NCBI RefSeq assembly: GCF_900116685.1 | Contig: NZ_FPBL01000001.1 | Span: forward strand, 372,001 to 436,000 | Source: Nitrosomonas eutropha | GTDB lineage: Bacteria > Pseudomonadota > Gammaproteobacteria > Burkholderiales > Nitrosomonadaceae | Direction of reading: 5' to 3' | DNA length: 64,000 nt | Part shown: one piece after another, positions 1 through 8,536 of the stretch | Layout of the letters: each line of letters begins with the position of its first letter | How positions within the stretch are numbered: the stretch's first letter is position 1 | Position numbers and translations under genes: made by a program | Notes under the pieces: model-generated | What the model was told of the DNA's origin: nothing | Seen by the model: the letters and a program-made list of their open reading frames with translations, nothing else | The model's database searches: none

Positions 1-2
1 TT

Positions 3-851
3 CGCAGCCAGCACCGCTGTTTTGGCGGTCTTCAAAGTTACTATCAGCATCATTCGGAAATTATCGGCTTACCAATGCGCTTCTCGGTGTATGTGCCGCC
101 TGAAGCCAGTGAGCAGCGTTTACCCGTACTATTTTTTCTAGCTGGGCTAACCTGTACGGAAGAAACCTTCATGATCAAGGCTGGGGCACAACGTTATGCT
201 GCCGAGCTCGGTCTGGTGCTAGTCAGTATGGATACCAGCCCGCGCAATACCGGTATTTCTGGGGAAGCGGATGATTGGGAATTTGGATCAGGTGCCGGGT
301 TCTACCTTGATGCTACAGAATCTCCTTGGTCTAAATACTTTCATATGGAAAGCTATATAACACAGGAGTTGCACAACATCATACTGAGTCAATTTCCGGT
401 TGATCCAAAACGTGTGGGAATTTCGGGGCATTCTATGGGAGGGCATGGTGCGCTGACTCTGGCACTGCGTCACCCTAAACTGTATCGATCAGTTTCCGCT
501 TTTGCACCAATCGCGGCACCCATCCATTGTCTCTGGGGACAAAAAGCATTCAGCCGCTATCTGGGAGAATCACCAGAAAGCTGGCGTAAACACGATGCGA
601 CCGCCTTGATTGAATCTGGCCACCGGTTGCCAACTCCATTAATTGATCAAGGACTGGATGATCCTTTTCTTGCCGAACAATTACATCCCAGCTATTTTGA
701 AGCTGCCTGCCAGCAAGCTGGGCAGCCTGTTATCTTGCGTCGTCATGCCGGATATGATCACAGTTATTTCTTTATAAGCACCTTCATTGAAGATCACCTG
801 CGGCATCACCACACCCTGCTGACGCTGGATCAGATTGATTCAGCAGGGTAA
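3..851 (+). CDS. fghA: S-formylglutathione hydrolase, 5' truncated by window edge
   Basis: The enzyme hydrolyses S-formylglutathione to formate and glutathione in cytosolic formaldehyde detoxification. The frame is open to base 3, ahead of the first Met at 75. The upstream residues (CFGG followed by IGLPMRFSVY) match the family's N-terminal part, so only the start is missing. The esterase D fold shows the nucleophile motif GHSMGG (Ser120 counted from Met75), the DQGLDD acid region and the YDHSYFF histidine. In many bacteria it follows a glutathione-dependent formaldehyde dehydrogenase, which would lie outside the window. The stop is TAA at 849. Confidence 0.93.
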   Translation, partial: RSQHRCFGGLQSYYQHHSEIIGLPMRFSVYVPPEASEQRLPVLFFLAGLTCTEETFMIKAGAQRYAAELGLVLVSMDTSPRNTGISGEADDWEFGSGAGFYLDATESPWSKYFHMESYITQELHNIILSQFPVDPKRVGISGHSMGGHGALTLALRHPKLYRSVSAFAPIAAPIHCLWGQKAFSRYLGESPESWRKHDATALIESGHRLPTPLIDQGLDDPFLAEQLHPSYFEAACQQAGQPVILRRHAGYDHSYFFISTFIEDHLRHHHTLLTLDQIDSAG

Positions 852-1003
852 TTCAGTCTGAATTTTCTTGACACATCTGTATCGTCATTACACGACAGCG
901 ACAACCTTCCGCCTTTGCGAGCGTGTTCCTGTGAAGCAATCCAGAGTGGTTATACCCGGGATGAGGATAGTCTGCTAATGCAGTTTTACCGGAGATTTAA
1001 TAC

Positions 1004-1041
1004 GGATAAGCGGCAAATTTGATAAAAATGCCGCCTTATCC
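1004..1041. other. Hairpin downstream of decarboxylase
   Basis: GGATAAGCGGC and GCCGCCTTATCC form an inverted repeat with one bulged base and a ~15-nt loop. It sits 30 bases past the decarboxylase stop. It may end that transcript, but no T-run follows on either strand, so a rho-independent terminator is doubtful. Confidence 0.3.
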
Positions 1042-1069
1042 TCTACTGTCATGACAGTTCTTAGCACCA

Positions 1070-2242
1070 TCAAATCACAATGACATCCGGCAACGGGAAG
1101 CCGTTGAAATTGCTTGCGTACGACGTTGTGTAAGCGCCTGCGTTAGGGATAAAGATGAAATCATCTTCCTGCACATCTTCAGGCAACATCTCGTCGTGCA
1201 TCAATACATCCACGGAATCACAGGTCGGACCAGCAACCGCCCAAGGAACCAGAGAACCATTGCGTTGAGTCAGGATTTCGTAACGCAACCCTTCGCTTAC
1301 CTCAATGATGCCGCCGAAGATCCCTGCATCCCAGTACATCCAGCGCTTGCCGTTACGGGTCGCGGTACCGACCACACGGCACACAAAACACGCTGAATCG
1401 GATACCAGATAACGCCCTGGTTCTGCCATGATGCGAATATTTTCCGGCAAATCTGCAATGGCCTCGTTAATAACCTCAGCAATGATTTCAATGGATGGAA
1501 TCGGTTTGACGTAACGCACCGGGTAGCCGCCACCCAGATTCAACAACCGGGGATTGAGACCGGCCTCGCGCATGCTGGCAAACACGGTTTTGGCGCGCTC
1601 GATTCCAACCCGCCAGTTCTGTGGATTGCGGCATTGAGAACCCACATGAAAAGTAACACCTGCCAGATCCGCATTTAGCCTCACAGCTTCATCAATAATT
1701 TCGCGCACGTCTACCAGATGTGTTCCAAATTTTCCTGCCAACGGCCAGTCACTGCCGATATTGGGAGTGTCAATTCGCAAATACAACTTGGCATCAGGCT
1801 TGACACTGACGATCTTGCGCAGCTCCTCAACGCTATCCAGCACGTACCATTCCACGCCTTTTGCAGCAGCATACTGGAGGTAAGCGCGCGATTTCATCGG
1901 GTTGCTGTAAAAGATTTCAGCAGCAGGTACGCCAAGATTCATCAGGAGATCAAGCTCCGCGATCGATGCGATTTCAAACCCCACACCTTCTTCGATCAGC
2001 GTTTTCAGTACACGTGGATCAGGATTGGCTTTGGCTGCATAATGTGGATGTACGCACGGCATGGCTGCCTTGAATCGTCGGGCTTTATTGCGAATGATGG
2101 CGGTATCCACCATCAGAAAAGGCTTTAGATAACCTTGTTTTAATCTGGTTTCCACCAGGGAGAGATCGATACTGACTTCAGGGTGAGTATCAAAAATGAC
2201 ATTTTCTGTTTGCTGCTGTACGGCTGCGGATAGTTTTTTCAT
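1070..2242 (-). CDS. Ornithine/lysine decarboxylase, alanine-racemase fold
   Basis: A PLP-dependent basic amino-acid decarboxylase of fold III, making putrescine (or cadaverine) in the cytosol. The start at 2242 gives 390 residues, begins MKKLSAAV and has AGGAGA seven bases upstream; a longer frame reaches 2293 but lacks this support. The PLP lysine lies in HYAAKANPDP (about K71), the glycine loop is LNLGGGYPV, and the C-terminal active-site cysteine is in AGPTCDSVD. Substrate preference (ornithine or lysine) cannot be read from sequence. A short leader ORF with a strong ribosome-binding site lies just upstream (2263-2328). Confidence 0.92.
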   Translation of the reverse strand: MKKLSAAVQQQTENVIFDTHPEVSIDLSLVETRLKQGYLKPFLMVDTAIIRNKARRFKAAMPCVHPHYAAKANPDPRVLKTLIEEGVGFEIASIAELDLLMNLGVPAAEIFYSNPMKSRAYLQYAAAKGVEWYVLDSVEELRKIVSVKPDAKLYLRIDTPNIGSDWPLAGKFGTHLVDVREIIDEAVRLNADLAGVTFHVGSQCRNPQNWRVGIERAKTVFASMREAGLNPRLLNLGGGYPVRYVKPIPSIEIIAEVINEAIADLPENIRIMAEPGRYLVSDSACFVCRVVGTATRNGKRWMYWDAGIFGGIIEVSEGLRYEILTQRNGSLVPWAVAGPTCDSVDVLMHDEMLPEDVQEDDFIFIPNAGAYTTSYASNFNGFPLPDVIVI

Positions 2243-2262
2243 GAGAATTTCTCCTGGAATCG

Positions 2263-2328
2263 CTACGTTTCGGGAATATGAATTTGAACCCAATCAGTTG
2301 GAACAAACAGGTTTATCTTGCTTCTCAT
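2263..2328 (-). CDS. Putative 21-codon leader peptide upstream of decarboxylase
   Basis: This short frame starts at ATG 2328 behind an almost perfect Shine-Dalgarno (AAGGAGGT, 2333-2340) and encodes MRSKINLFVPTDWVQIHI plus three residues, ending in TAG 20 bases before the decarboxylase start. It overlaps the alternative long decarboxylase start in another frame, which argues against that start. Leader peptides control the E. coli ornithine decarboxylase gene speF. A regulatory role here is inference from position and the strong ribosome-binding site; the peptide is not recognisably SpeFL. Confidence 0.5.
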   Translation of the reverse strand: MRSKINLFVPTDWVQIHIPET

Positions 2329-2340
2329 GATGACCTCCTT

Positions 2341-2679
2341 ATGGGCTGCTGGAATTTCTAAAGGCACGCATTATAGGCTTGATTTTTTCAGAATCAAGTA
2401 TTTTTTTGCATTATTTTTATCAAAATAAACGATTAATAATCATCATGTTATATGACAAAAATTATCTTCATTATTTTTGATGGCTGTTTACAAAGCGCAG
2501 CAGCTTTATAAGCAGCAATCTTCATCAGAAAAAAGAGCCAACTTGAGCATTTTGAGTTCGATCCCAACGCCGTAATGCACTCTTCAGTGAGATATTAAAC
2601 AGGTTTTTATTGGGTTTTTCTACCGATCTAATCAAGTTGGACAAGAAAATACGGGCAATATTCTTTCAGGACACTTCTT
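2341..2679. other. AT-rich intergenic, decarboxylase promoter region
   Basis: About 340 bases without a convincing gene. The part nearest the decarboxylase (2360-2480) is very AT-rich and must carry its minus-strand promoter. I see no clear operator. The part next to the IS element holds no recognisable feature. Confidence 0.5.
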
Positions 2680-3537
2680 AAAACCTGTTTACAATCTGTT
2701 TCTCACCCCTGATAATAGATGGATGAAGAGACCAAAATACGCCAGCGACATCAGCCGAGAGAAGTCTGCTGAGATAGAGCCATTACTGCGCAGTGTACGC
2801 CGCCGCACCAAGCCTGCGACAGTGGATCTGTACGAGGTCTTTTGTGCGGTGTTGTATCTGCTACGCACTGGCTGTCAATGGAGATACCTGCCCGACAAGT
2901 TTCCCAGGTGGCAGAGCGTATATGCCTATTGGCGTAAATGGAGCGAGCCCGACCAGGATGGCGTCAGCCTGTTGGAGCGGGCGTTAAAAAAATCAGGTTG
3001 GCGCGGCCCGAGAGAAATTGGGGCGCAACGCTTGCAGCACGTTCCTGATCGTGGATGCGCAGAGCGCAGAGCGTGAAGAACACGGACACGGCGGGCCAGA
3101 AGGGCTATGACGCAGGCAAGAAGGTATCAGGCATCAAGCGTCATATCGCGGTAGATACCTAGGGTTTGCCGCATGCGATTGCGGTAACCACGGCAGAAGT
3201 GACTGATCGTAAAGGAGCGTTACAGGCTCTCAAGCGCTGCAAACCGAACTTGAAGCAAATCCAAAGTTTGCTGTGTGATAGCGGCTACGTCGGTCAGCCT
3301 TTTGCCCAGGGCGTCAAGGACATCCTGGGCGAGCACGTGACAGTGCAGATTGCCAAGCGTAGTAAGTTGCATACCTTCGCCGTTATCCCCAAGCGTTGGG
3401 TGGTGGAACGCAACTTTGCCTGGCTGGAGAAGAACCGACGGCTGTGGAAAAACTGCGAGCGCAAACTTAACACCAGCTTGCAGTTCATTCATCTGGCCTT
3501 CATGGCACTGATACTCAGAAGATCGTAAACAGGCTCT
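2680..3537 (+). mobile_element. IS5-family element, decayed copy
   Basis: About 858 bp bounded by imperfect inverted repeats: left AAAACCTGTTTACAATCT and right (read inward) AGAGCCTGTTTACGATCT. The interior encodes an IS5-type (IS427-like) DDE transposase broken by frameshifts and a stop codon. No unambiguous target duplication is visible. Confidence 0.8.
2723..3528 (+). pseudogene. IS5-family transposase, frameshifted and interrupted
   Basis: The first part (2723-3076) carries the N-terminal IS5 domain (LLRTGCQWRYLP). Frame is lost near 3020-3075, where the segment encoding AQSVKNTD contains a 7-base tandem duplication (gcagagc) and another nearby indel. Frame 1 then reads GYDAGKKVSGIKRHIAVDT and stops at TAG 3160, where relatives have a sense codon before GLPHA. 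The remainder (3166-3528) keeps the C-terminal DDE part, including PKRWVVERNFAWLEKNRRL. Three separate lesions make it inactive. Confidence 0.88.
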
Positions 3538-3594
3538 TATATATTATATTATTGTGTTAGGTCACCTGTCGCGTCAGTTCAGGGGTACTGATTC

Positions 3595-4002
3595 ATGCCG
3601 CAAGCTCTGATTCTGCCAATGGCAGCGCATGTAATGCTCACCGCGTTCTTGTATGTCCTGCTTACCATCGCGCGGGCTCCGGCTGTATGGGGTTTGGGAC
3701 GCCGATCAGACGAGAGCAACCCGTTATCAGCCATTGAGCCAAGAATCAGCGCCAACCTGTCCAATCAGTTTGAGTGGCCACTTTTCTTCTACGTCGCCTG
3801 TCTCTTCTTGCAGTTCCAGGCTACCCAGACAGTTGTCGCTCTTGCTTGGATATTCGTTGGTAGCCGCATTCTGCATAGCGCCGTACAGATTTTCACTAGC
3901 AATGTCCGGCTCAGAGGTTTAGTGTTCACTATCAATTTTTTAGCAGTGATTGGCCTGTGGTACTTTATGATCTCGGCGTCGGGTGAGGCAGCTACGGCCT
4001 AA
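3595..4002 (+). CDS. MAPEG family membrane protein
   Basis: 135 residues with about four hydrophobic segments and the MAPEG pattern (EPRISANLSNQFEWP, SRILHSAVQ). The family includes microsomal glutathione transferase-like proteins; bacterial members are inner-membrane proteins of mostly unknown substrate. It stands alone between the IS5 remnant and the composite repeat. The start ATG at 3595 follows GGGGTACTGATTC, a weak ribosome-binding site. Confidence 0.85.
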   Translation: MPQALILPMAAHVMLTAFLYVLLTIARAPAVWGLGRRSDESNPLSAIEPRISANLSNQFEWPLFFYVACLFLQFQATQTVVALAWIFVGSRILHSAVQIFTSNVRLRGLVFTINFLAVIGLWYFMISASGEAATA

Positions 4003-4011
4003 TCGAAGAAG

Positions 4012-4180
4012 TATAACGACCTGTATTTAAAACTAGGTCAACCAGCATTCAACGCGATTTTGAGCCAGCAATAACTGCAACTATCCACTCCCGCAAACCA
4101 GAGATAACTACAAATGAACCTGCATTTATCACCATCAACCTGCATTTGATCGGTGCAAACCAGAATTAACTGCGACTGAC
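4012..4180 (+). repeat. Composite terminal-type repeat, copy 1 (outer end left)
   Basis: A block of spaced short motifs (ACCTGCATT, GATTTTGAGCCAGCAATAACTGC, GCAAACCAGAGATAACT). It is shared, inverted, with 5744-5880 and 22429-22576, and in the same orientation with 58740-58889. The outer end here is degenerate (TATAACGACCTG against the consensus TGTAAYAACCTGC). Several evenly spaced sub-repeats are typical of IS21-, Tn7- or Mu-like transposon ends. No transposase gene lies inside. Confidence 0.75.
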
Positions 4181-4235
4181 AAACATTCATTACAAACCCA
4201 TATAATTAACAGAATGTCATTTTGAGCTATACCCT

Positions 4236-4350
4236 AACCTGATGTCAGGTTACATTACGCACAAACGTCAGAATAGAGTATAAATAACAATTAATTGACA
4301 TTTCTAATCAAAGGTAATAGATTTCACTCTGACATATATTACTTTTGGAG
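4236..4350 (+). promoter_or_regulatory. Probable resolution site and promoter of resolvase
   Basis: The palindrome AACCTGATGTCAGGTT (4236-4251) and further GTCAGA/TCTGAC-type half-sites lie in the AT-rich 115 bases ahead of the resolvase. Serine resolvases of the Tn3 type bind a three-part res site directly upstream of their own gene. Assignment is by position and dyads only. Confidence 0.4.
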
Positions 4351-4355
4351 TTAAC

Positions 4356-4916
4356 TTGTCAGGTAAGCGCATTGGTTACGTTCGAGTCAGCAGCTTTGAC
4401 CAAAATCCGGAACGACAACTGGAAGGTATTCAGGTAGATCGTGTATTTACTGATAAGGCATCGGGTAAAGATACCCAGCGACCACAACTTGATATGTTGC
4501 TAGATTTTGTACGTGAAGACGATACAGTCGTCGTCCATAGCATGGATCGTCTGGCACGCAACCTCGATAATTTGCGCAAGCTGGTACAAGATCTTACCGG
4601 GCGAGGTATCCAGGTTGAGTTTGTCAAAGAACGATTGATCTTTACTGGTGAGGATTCACCGATGGCCAACCTGATGTTGTCGGTGATGGGGTCTTTTGCG
4701 GAGTTTGAACGTGCCCTGATCCGCGAGCGGCAGCGAGAAGGCATTACACTTGCCAAACAACGTGGAGCCTACCGGGGACGCAAGAAAGCGCTCAATAGTG
4801 AGCAGGTAGCAGAATTAAAGCGAAGAGTCATGGCAGGGGAACAAAAAGCACTGATCGCCCGCAACTTTGGGATCAGCCGCGAGACGCTATACCAGTATCT
4901 GAAAATAGTAGATTGA
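4356..4916 (+). CDS. Serine resolvase (Tn3 resolvase type)
   Basis: 186 residues. The N-terminal resolvase domain has the nucleophile in YVRVSS (Ser12), the MDRLARN active-site stretch and the long E helix ending in FAEFERALIRERQREG. The C-terminal helix-turn-helix reads KALIARNFGISRETLYQYL. It should catalyse site-specific recombination at an adjacent res site. The start is TTG at 4356 with TTTTGGAG upstream. It lies inside the repeat-bracketed cassette (4012-5880) and is convergent with the toxin-antitoxin genes. Confidence 0.93.
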   Translation: MSGKRIGYVRVSSFDQNPERQLEGIQVDRVFTDKASGKDTQRPQLDMLLDFVREDDTVVVHSMDRLARNLDNLRKLVQDLTGRGIQVEFVKERLIFTGEDSPMANLMLSVMGSFAEFERALIRERQREGITLAKQRGAYRGRKKALNSEQVAELKRRVMAGEQKALIARNFGISRETLYQYLKIVD

Positions 4917-4937
4917 AAAAGCCACAACCATTCTTCT

Positions 4938-5270
4938 TCAATCCAGAAGAGTTGCGAGTTTCGCCAGTACCTCATCGACAATTGTTGTTGGCAAGTGTTC
5001 AATCTTGCGACCATTGCGTGATCCAATGTCCAGAGCACGCGGCTGATCGCAGCGAACCACCCCCGTTGTTTTGGTACCAGTACCCATGAGTGACACGGTG
5101 AATCCAGCCGTTCTGGCAAAGCTGCCATCGGTTGTTATCGGCAGTACTATGGGTGTTTTTGTCAGCCGGTTGAACACGCCAGGAGAGATAACCAGCACCG
5201 GACGCACTCCCTGTTGCTCATGGCCAGAAGCAGGATCAAGCGAAACAAGATAAATATCCCCTCGCTCCAT
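4938..5270 (-). CDS. MazF/PemK-family toxin
   Basis: 110 residues starting MERGDIYLVSLDPASGHEQQG, the classical opening of MazF/PemK/ChpB endoribonucleases, which cleave mRNA. RPVLVISP and TKTTGVVRCDQPRALD fit the conserved core. Its ATG overlaps the antitoxin stop by one base (TAATG), indicating translational coupling in one transcript. It was probably retained as an addiction module stabilising the mobile cassette. Confidence 0.92.
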   Translation of the reverse strand: MERGDIYLVSLDPASGHEQQGVRPVLVISPGVFNRLTKTPIVLPITTDGSFARTAGFTVSLMGTGTKTTGVVRCDQPRALDIGSRNGRKIEHLPTTIVDEVLAKLATLLD

Positions 5271-5527
5271 TAAAGCAGCTCATGACCCACGGCGGGAGTA
5301 TCCAGCCATTCCCGATCTTCGGCAGTCAACTCGATCGAGGGATCGCACTGTGCTAGCAGCTCATCGAGCGTGTAATGCGGCCGTATCCTTGGCTCTACCA
5401 CAAGTCGGCCGTTATCAACAGCAATCTCGACTGTAGACCCGACTGACAGGTGTAGAACATCAAGTAGTGCAGGCGGAACGGCCAGCATGATCGAGCCGCC
5501 GACCTTGCGAAGATTAGTGGTGTGCAT
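5270..5527 (-). CDS. MazE/PemI-like antitoxin, AbrB domain
   Basis: The start at 5527 (MHTTNLRKVGGSIMLAVPPA) fits the AbrB swapped-hairpin DNA-binding fold; a 13-residue longer frame exists but reads through the promoter dyad. The C-terminal acidic tail (AEDREWLDTP) is the likely toxin-neutralising part. It precedes its toxin in the operon, and the operator at 5544-5561 would allow autorepression by the complex. Confidence 0.9.
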   Translation of the reverse strand: MHTTNLRKVGGSIMLAVPPALLDVLHLSVGSTVEIAVDNGRLVVEPRIRPHYTLDELLAQCDPSIELTAEDREWLDTPAVGHELL

Positions 5528-5543
5528 ATGGCAACTCCCATAA

Positions 5544-5561
5544 GTTATATTTGAGTATAAC
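5544..5561. promoter_or_regulatory. Dyad operator of mazEF-like operon
   Basis: GTTATA and TATAAC form an interrupted dyad 17 bases upstream of the antitoxin start on the minus strand, overlapping an AT-rich promoter. Autorepression by antitoxin binding to such dyads is standard for the family. Confidence 0.5.
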
Positions 5562-5589
5562 ATCACTTGCTGTCTTTCTTCAATACTCA

Positions 5590-5743
5590 GCGACCTGGAC
5601 TGCCAATAGGAATGCCGTCATTTGCAATTAATGTAAGCACCCCGCAATGGAATGCGAGCCAGCGTGAATGAATGCAAGCTCATTTGCAGATAATGTGAGC
5701 CCATTGGTTATTTCAGTTGCAGTTATTGTCAGTTCACAAACAT
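5590..5743 (-). repeat. Related repeat block inside copy 2
   Basis: Contains ATGCAAGCTCATTTGCAGAT and TCATTTGCAATTAATGTAAG, which recur at 21985-22060. The GCAATGGAATGCGAGC segment recurs inverted at 24573-24590. It looks like the inner part of a transposon end adjoining the composite repeat. Confidence 0.6.
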
Positions 5744-5880
5744 CAAATGCAGGTCGATAGGAATAATTGCAGGTTCATTTGCAGTTATCTCTGGTTTGCG
5801 GGGGTGGATAGATGCAGTTATTGCTGGCTCAAAATCGCATTGAATGCAGGTTGATCCAGTTATAAATGCAGGTTATTACA
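5744..5880 (-). repeat. Composite terminal-type repeat, copy 2 (outer end right)
   Basis: Inverted relative to copy 1, with the outer terminus ending ...GGTTATTACA at 5880. It is near-identical to copy 3 (22429-22576) over the last ~110 bases, including the GGTTTGCGGGGGTGGATAGA stretch. Together with copy 1 it brackets the resolvase and toxin-antitoxin genes. Confidence 0.75.
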
Positions 5881-5887
5881 CGTAGGT

Positions 5888-6106
5888 ATGCAGCTTGACA
5901 TGAAAGACATTAAATCAGATCTTTACAAGACGATTGATGTCATCCTATACATCAAGGATAGAAAGCTCAAGGAAGTTTTCTATGATCCTATTTTTCTAAA
6001 GAAAGCTAAGACTAATCTCTGTGATTACCTGCATGGTTGTGGCGTACCCGGTCGTCGGCAACAGTGGTTTAACTCGCGACAAAAACAGGTATTTGAGTGG
6101 TATTAA
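5888..6106 (+). CDS. Hypothetical protein, 72 aa
   Basis: Unrecognised. It starts 8 bases past the outer end of repeat copy 2 with a weak ribosome-binding site, and its first codons abut the mobile cassette. It may be the tail of a gene cut by insertion or a chance frame. The composition (KDIKSDLYKTIDVILYIKD) looks protein-like. Confidence 0.3.
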   Translation: MQLDMKDIKSDLYKTIDVILYIKDRKLKEVFYDPIFLKKAKTNLCDYLHGCGVPGRRQQWFNSRQKQVFEWY

Positions 6107-6223
6107 CCTGTCTTTATTAAAAGATCAGATAATTTTAATATCAGCTATCATTACAAGTGCATAAAACTAATAAGAAATACGCCACTGGACAATTTACGAG
6201 CAATTACATAATTAAGGAAAGGT

Positions 6224-6895
6224 ATGAGCAACAGAATTAATCTACCGACTTTTATCATCTTGGGAATAGTAACAGTCATGCTTCTTTTTAGTACCTACAA
6301 CGGCTGGCCAAGCCTACTGCTCGGAGTGGTGGTAATGACAGTAATTTTCAGTTATCTGGCCGATAGGTACAATAAGAGCTTAATTGCTCGCATGGGCATG
6401 GGATCTGATCAACAAGTTACAGTTATCGTTAATGGTGTCGAGATTGGTGAAGTGCCGGACTCTTTGCTTGCGACTATGCAACACGAAGTGTTCCACAGCA
6501 AACATACCGCTCTCGCACAGGTTATGAATGTGGGTAATGTCATCACAGCAGTGGTGAGAATGTTGATTTTTGTTGTTCCATTTTCAGTCTTTTGGCTCGT
6601 TGTCACGGCAGCGATCTTCTCTCCAGAGTTGTACTCGGATATGGTGCATGAGTTCCAGAAAGCTGACCCAACCTTCATCACTGCAAACGGGCAAGCGATA
6701 CTAACTTTGATCCTAATCTTGGTTGTTACTGTTGCTGCACTCGGGTCTCGTTTTGGATTTAAGAATTGCTATCGAAAAGCGGTCAACAAAATGCTACGGC
6801 AGTATTTCAAGACAGCAGCGGATGGAGATATTCAAGTATGGAAAGAATCTAGCGTAGAAGAAGCAAAAGAACGCAACCACAGCCATAATTTGTGA
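6224..6895 (+). CDS. Integral membrane protein, paralogue of the 54398 gene
   Basis: 223 residues with two N-terminal hydrophobic helices, a cytosolic or periplasmic middle (VNGVEIGEVPDS), then two more helices and an RFGFKNCYRKAVNKMLRQY tail. It aligns along its length with the protein at 54398-55102 (EFQKADP, ADR..K.LIAR, RFGF.N.Y..AVN.ML). It has a good ribosome-binding site (AAGGAAAGG) and a terminator after it. Function unknown. Because the paralogue sits in plasmid backbone, this copy was probably brought in by plasmid recombination. Confidence 0.75.
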   Translation: MSNRINLPTFIILGIVTVMLLFSTYNGWPSLLLGVVVMTVIFSYLADRYNKSLIARMGMGSDQQVTVIVNGVEIGEVPDSLLATMQHEVFHSKHTALAQVMNVGNVITAVVRMLIFVVPFSVFWLVVTAAIFSPELYSDMVHEFQKADPTFITANGQAILTLILILVVTVAALGSRFGFKNCYRKAVNKMLRQYFKTAADGDIQVWKESSVEEAKERNHSHNL

Positions 6896-6954
6896 GGACA
6901 CGGAATAACTGTGTCGCATCTATTTCTTTAAATCACAGATAGATCAACATATTA

Positions 6955-6982
6955 GAAAAGGCCGGTAAATCCGGCCTTTCTT
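6955..6982. terminator. Bidirectional rho-independent terminator
   Basis: AAAGGCCGG-TAAAT-CCGGCCTTT is a perfect stem with T-rich flanks on both strands. It lies between the convergent membrane-protein gene (plus) and aldehyde dehydrogenase operon (minus) and can end both. Confidence 0.85.
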
Positions 6983-7057
6983 TATTGCATAATTTATCAT
7001 GAGTATGCTTGCATAAAAAAGGCGGTAAAAGGCACAAAATAGTATTGAATAAGGTTA

Positions 7058-8536
7058 TTACAGATAATGGCGAGGCTCATGCTGAATACTGATCCATTGA
7101 TCAGTAGTAAATGCAGCGATAGCCCAAACACCATTGAAGCGCCCTACCCCTGAATTTTTCTCACCACCGAACGGGTTAAAAGGTAAATCATTCACTGGCT
7201 GATCGTTAACATGTGCCATGCCTGATTCCAAACGCTGTGCGAAACGTAAGCCTCGCTCGACATCACGAGTAAAAATAGCAGCAGCAAGGCCAAGATCAGT
7301 ATCGTTAGCAATCTTGAGTGCTTCTTCCTCACCACGCACTCGGATAAACGGTGCGATCGGGCCAAAAGATTCTGTCTGTGCCACATGCATCTCGTTAGTC
7401 ACATCTGCAAAAACATGTGGTGGTAGTACCAACCCCTGTGCTTCCTCGCCGACCACCTTACGCGCCCCGGCCGAGACAGCTTCCTTGATACGACTACATA
7501 ACCCCTTGAATTGAGATTCATTGATGATCGGACCGACCATGGTATCCGGCTCATCCGGATTTCCAAATTTCAATTTGCGTACTCGCTCCACGAAACGATC
7601 CAGAAAAGCATCATGCACACCATCATCAACGATAAAGCGATTGACGCTCATGCAAGTCTGCCCTTGATGTAAGAACTTACCAAACACTGCCGCGTCTACT
7701 GCAGCATCAAGGTCAGCATCATTTAGCACCACAAAAGGCCCGTTACCTCCTAGCTCCAACTCAAGCCGTTTCAACATCGGCCCTTCCGCGGCCAATCTGG
7801 CAATATTGCGCCCAACAGAAGTTGATCCTGTAAATGAAATCACACGTGGTATCGAATGCGTGACAAATGCGTCACCAATCTCACTGCCCGCACCAACAAC
7901 TACGCTAAAAACACCTGCTGGTAATCCTGCTTCTTCCAAAATCTTAGCCAACAGCAGACCACCCGTAACAGGAGTATCACTTGCGGGTTTGACAACAATC
8001 GCGTTACCAACCGCCAGTGCAGGTATAGCCGACCGAGCTGATAATTGCATGGGCCAGTTCCATGGACTAATGATACCTACTACCCCTACTGGCTTGCGAT
8101 ACATTCGGCTTTCCTTCCCTAGAATATCAGCAGGCAGAATACGGCCTTCCACCAAATAAGGCAGAGTGGCACCTTCCAGTAACACTGCACGTACTGTGCC
8201 CCATTCCATAGTAGCCTTGATACGAGTACTGCCCGTCTCCTGAATCAACCATTGAACAACCTCTTCCTGGCGTGCCTCCATTACCTGTGCAGCATGACGC
8301 ATTACCGCTGCACGTTCTCCTGGAAGCAGCGCAGCCCAAGTTGGTTGTACTCTGGCCGCTCCCCGATATGCCTCATCTACATCCTCTTGATTTACATGTG
8401 GAATCTCTACAAGAATGTCATTATTATAAGGATTCAGATCATGCAAAACCTTTGAGCCTTTCCCATGTCGCCATATTCCATTGATAGGCAATTGATCAAA
8501 ACCAGTATAGCTCAAACGTGTTTTTTCACTATTCAT
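7058..8536 (-). CDS. Aromatic aldehyde dehydrogenase (vanillin/benzaldehyde type)
   Basis: 492 residues, full-length ALDH. NAD-binding parts are SPWNWPMQ (158-165) and FTGSTSVG (235-242), the general-base Glu261 is in LELGGNGP, and the catalytic Cys295 is in QGQTCMSVNR. It oxidises an aldehyde to the acid with NAD(P). In context the likely substrate is 4-hydroxybenzaldehyde or vanillin made by the upstream methylhydroxylase and alcohol dehydrogenase. It is the last gene of the minus-strand cluster, separated from the alcohol dehydrogenase by 241 bases, so it may have its own promoter. No strong ribosome-binding site precedes the ATG. Confidence 0.88.
   Translation of the reverse strand: MNSEKTRLSYTGFDQLPINGIWRHGKGSKVLHDLNPYNNDILVEIPHVNQEDVDEAYRGAARVQPTWAALLPGERAAVMRHAAQVMEARQEEVVQWLIQETGSTRIKATMEWGTVRAVLLEGATLPYLVEGRILPADILGKESRMYRKPVGVVGIISPWNWPMQLSARSAIPALAVGNAIVVKPASDTPVTGGLLLAKILEEAGLPAGVFSVVVGAGSEIGDAFVTHSIPRVISFTGSTSVGRNIARLAAEGPMLKRLELELGGNGPFVVLNDADLDAAVDAAVFGKFLHQGQTCMSVNRFIVDDGVHDAFLDRFVERVRKLKFGNPDEPDTMVGPIINESQFKGLCSRIKEAVSAGARKVVGEEAQGLVLPPHVFADVTNEMHVAQTESFGPIAPFIRVRGEEEALKIANDTDLGLAAAIFTRDVERGLRFAQRLESGMAHVNDQPVNDLPFNPFGGEKNSGVGRFNGVWAIAAFTTDQWISIQHEPRHYL

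Noticed and set aside
1718..2128. 136-codon plus-strand frame
   Set aside because: Lies wholly antisense to the decarboxylase, with no family resemblance or start signal.
2263..2293. Longer decarboxylase start at 2293
   Set aside because: No Shine-Dalgarno, overlaps the leader ORF, and the ATG at 2242 has AGGAGA and fits the family's usual N-terminus.
4012..4180. Iterons of a replication origin
   Set aside because: The motifs recur at element borders in both orientations with a common outer terminus, which fits transposon ends better than an origin, and no rep gene adjoins.
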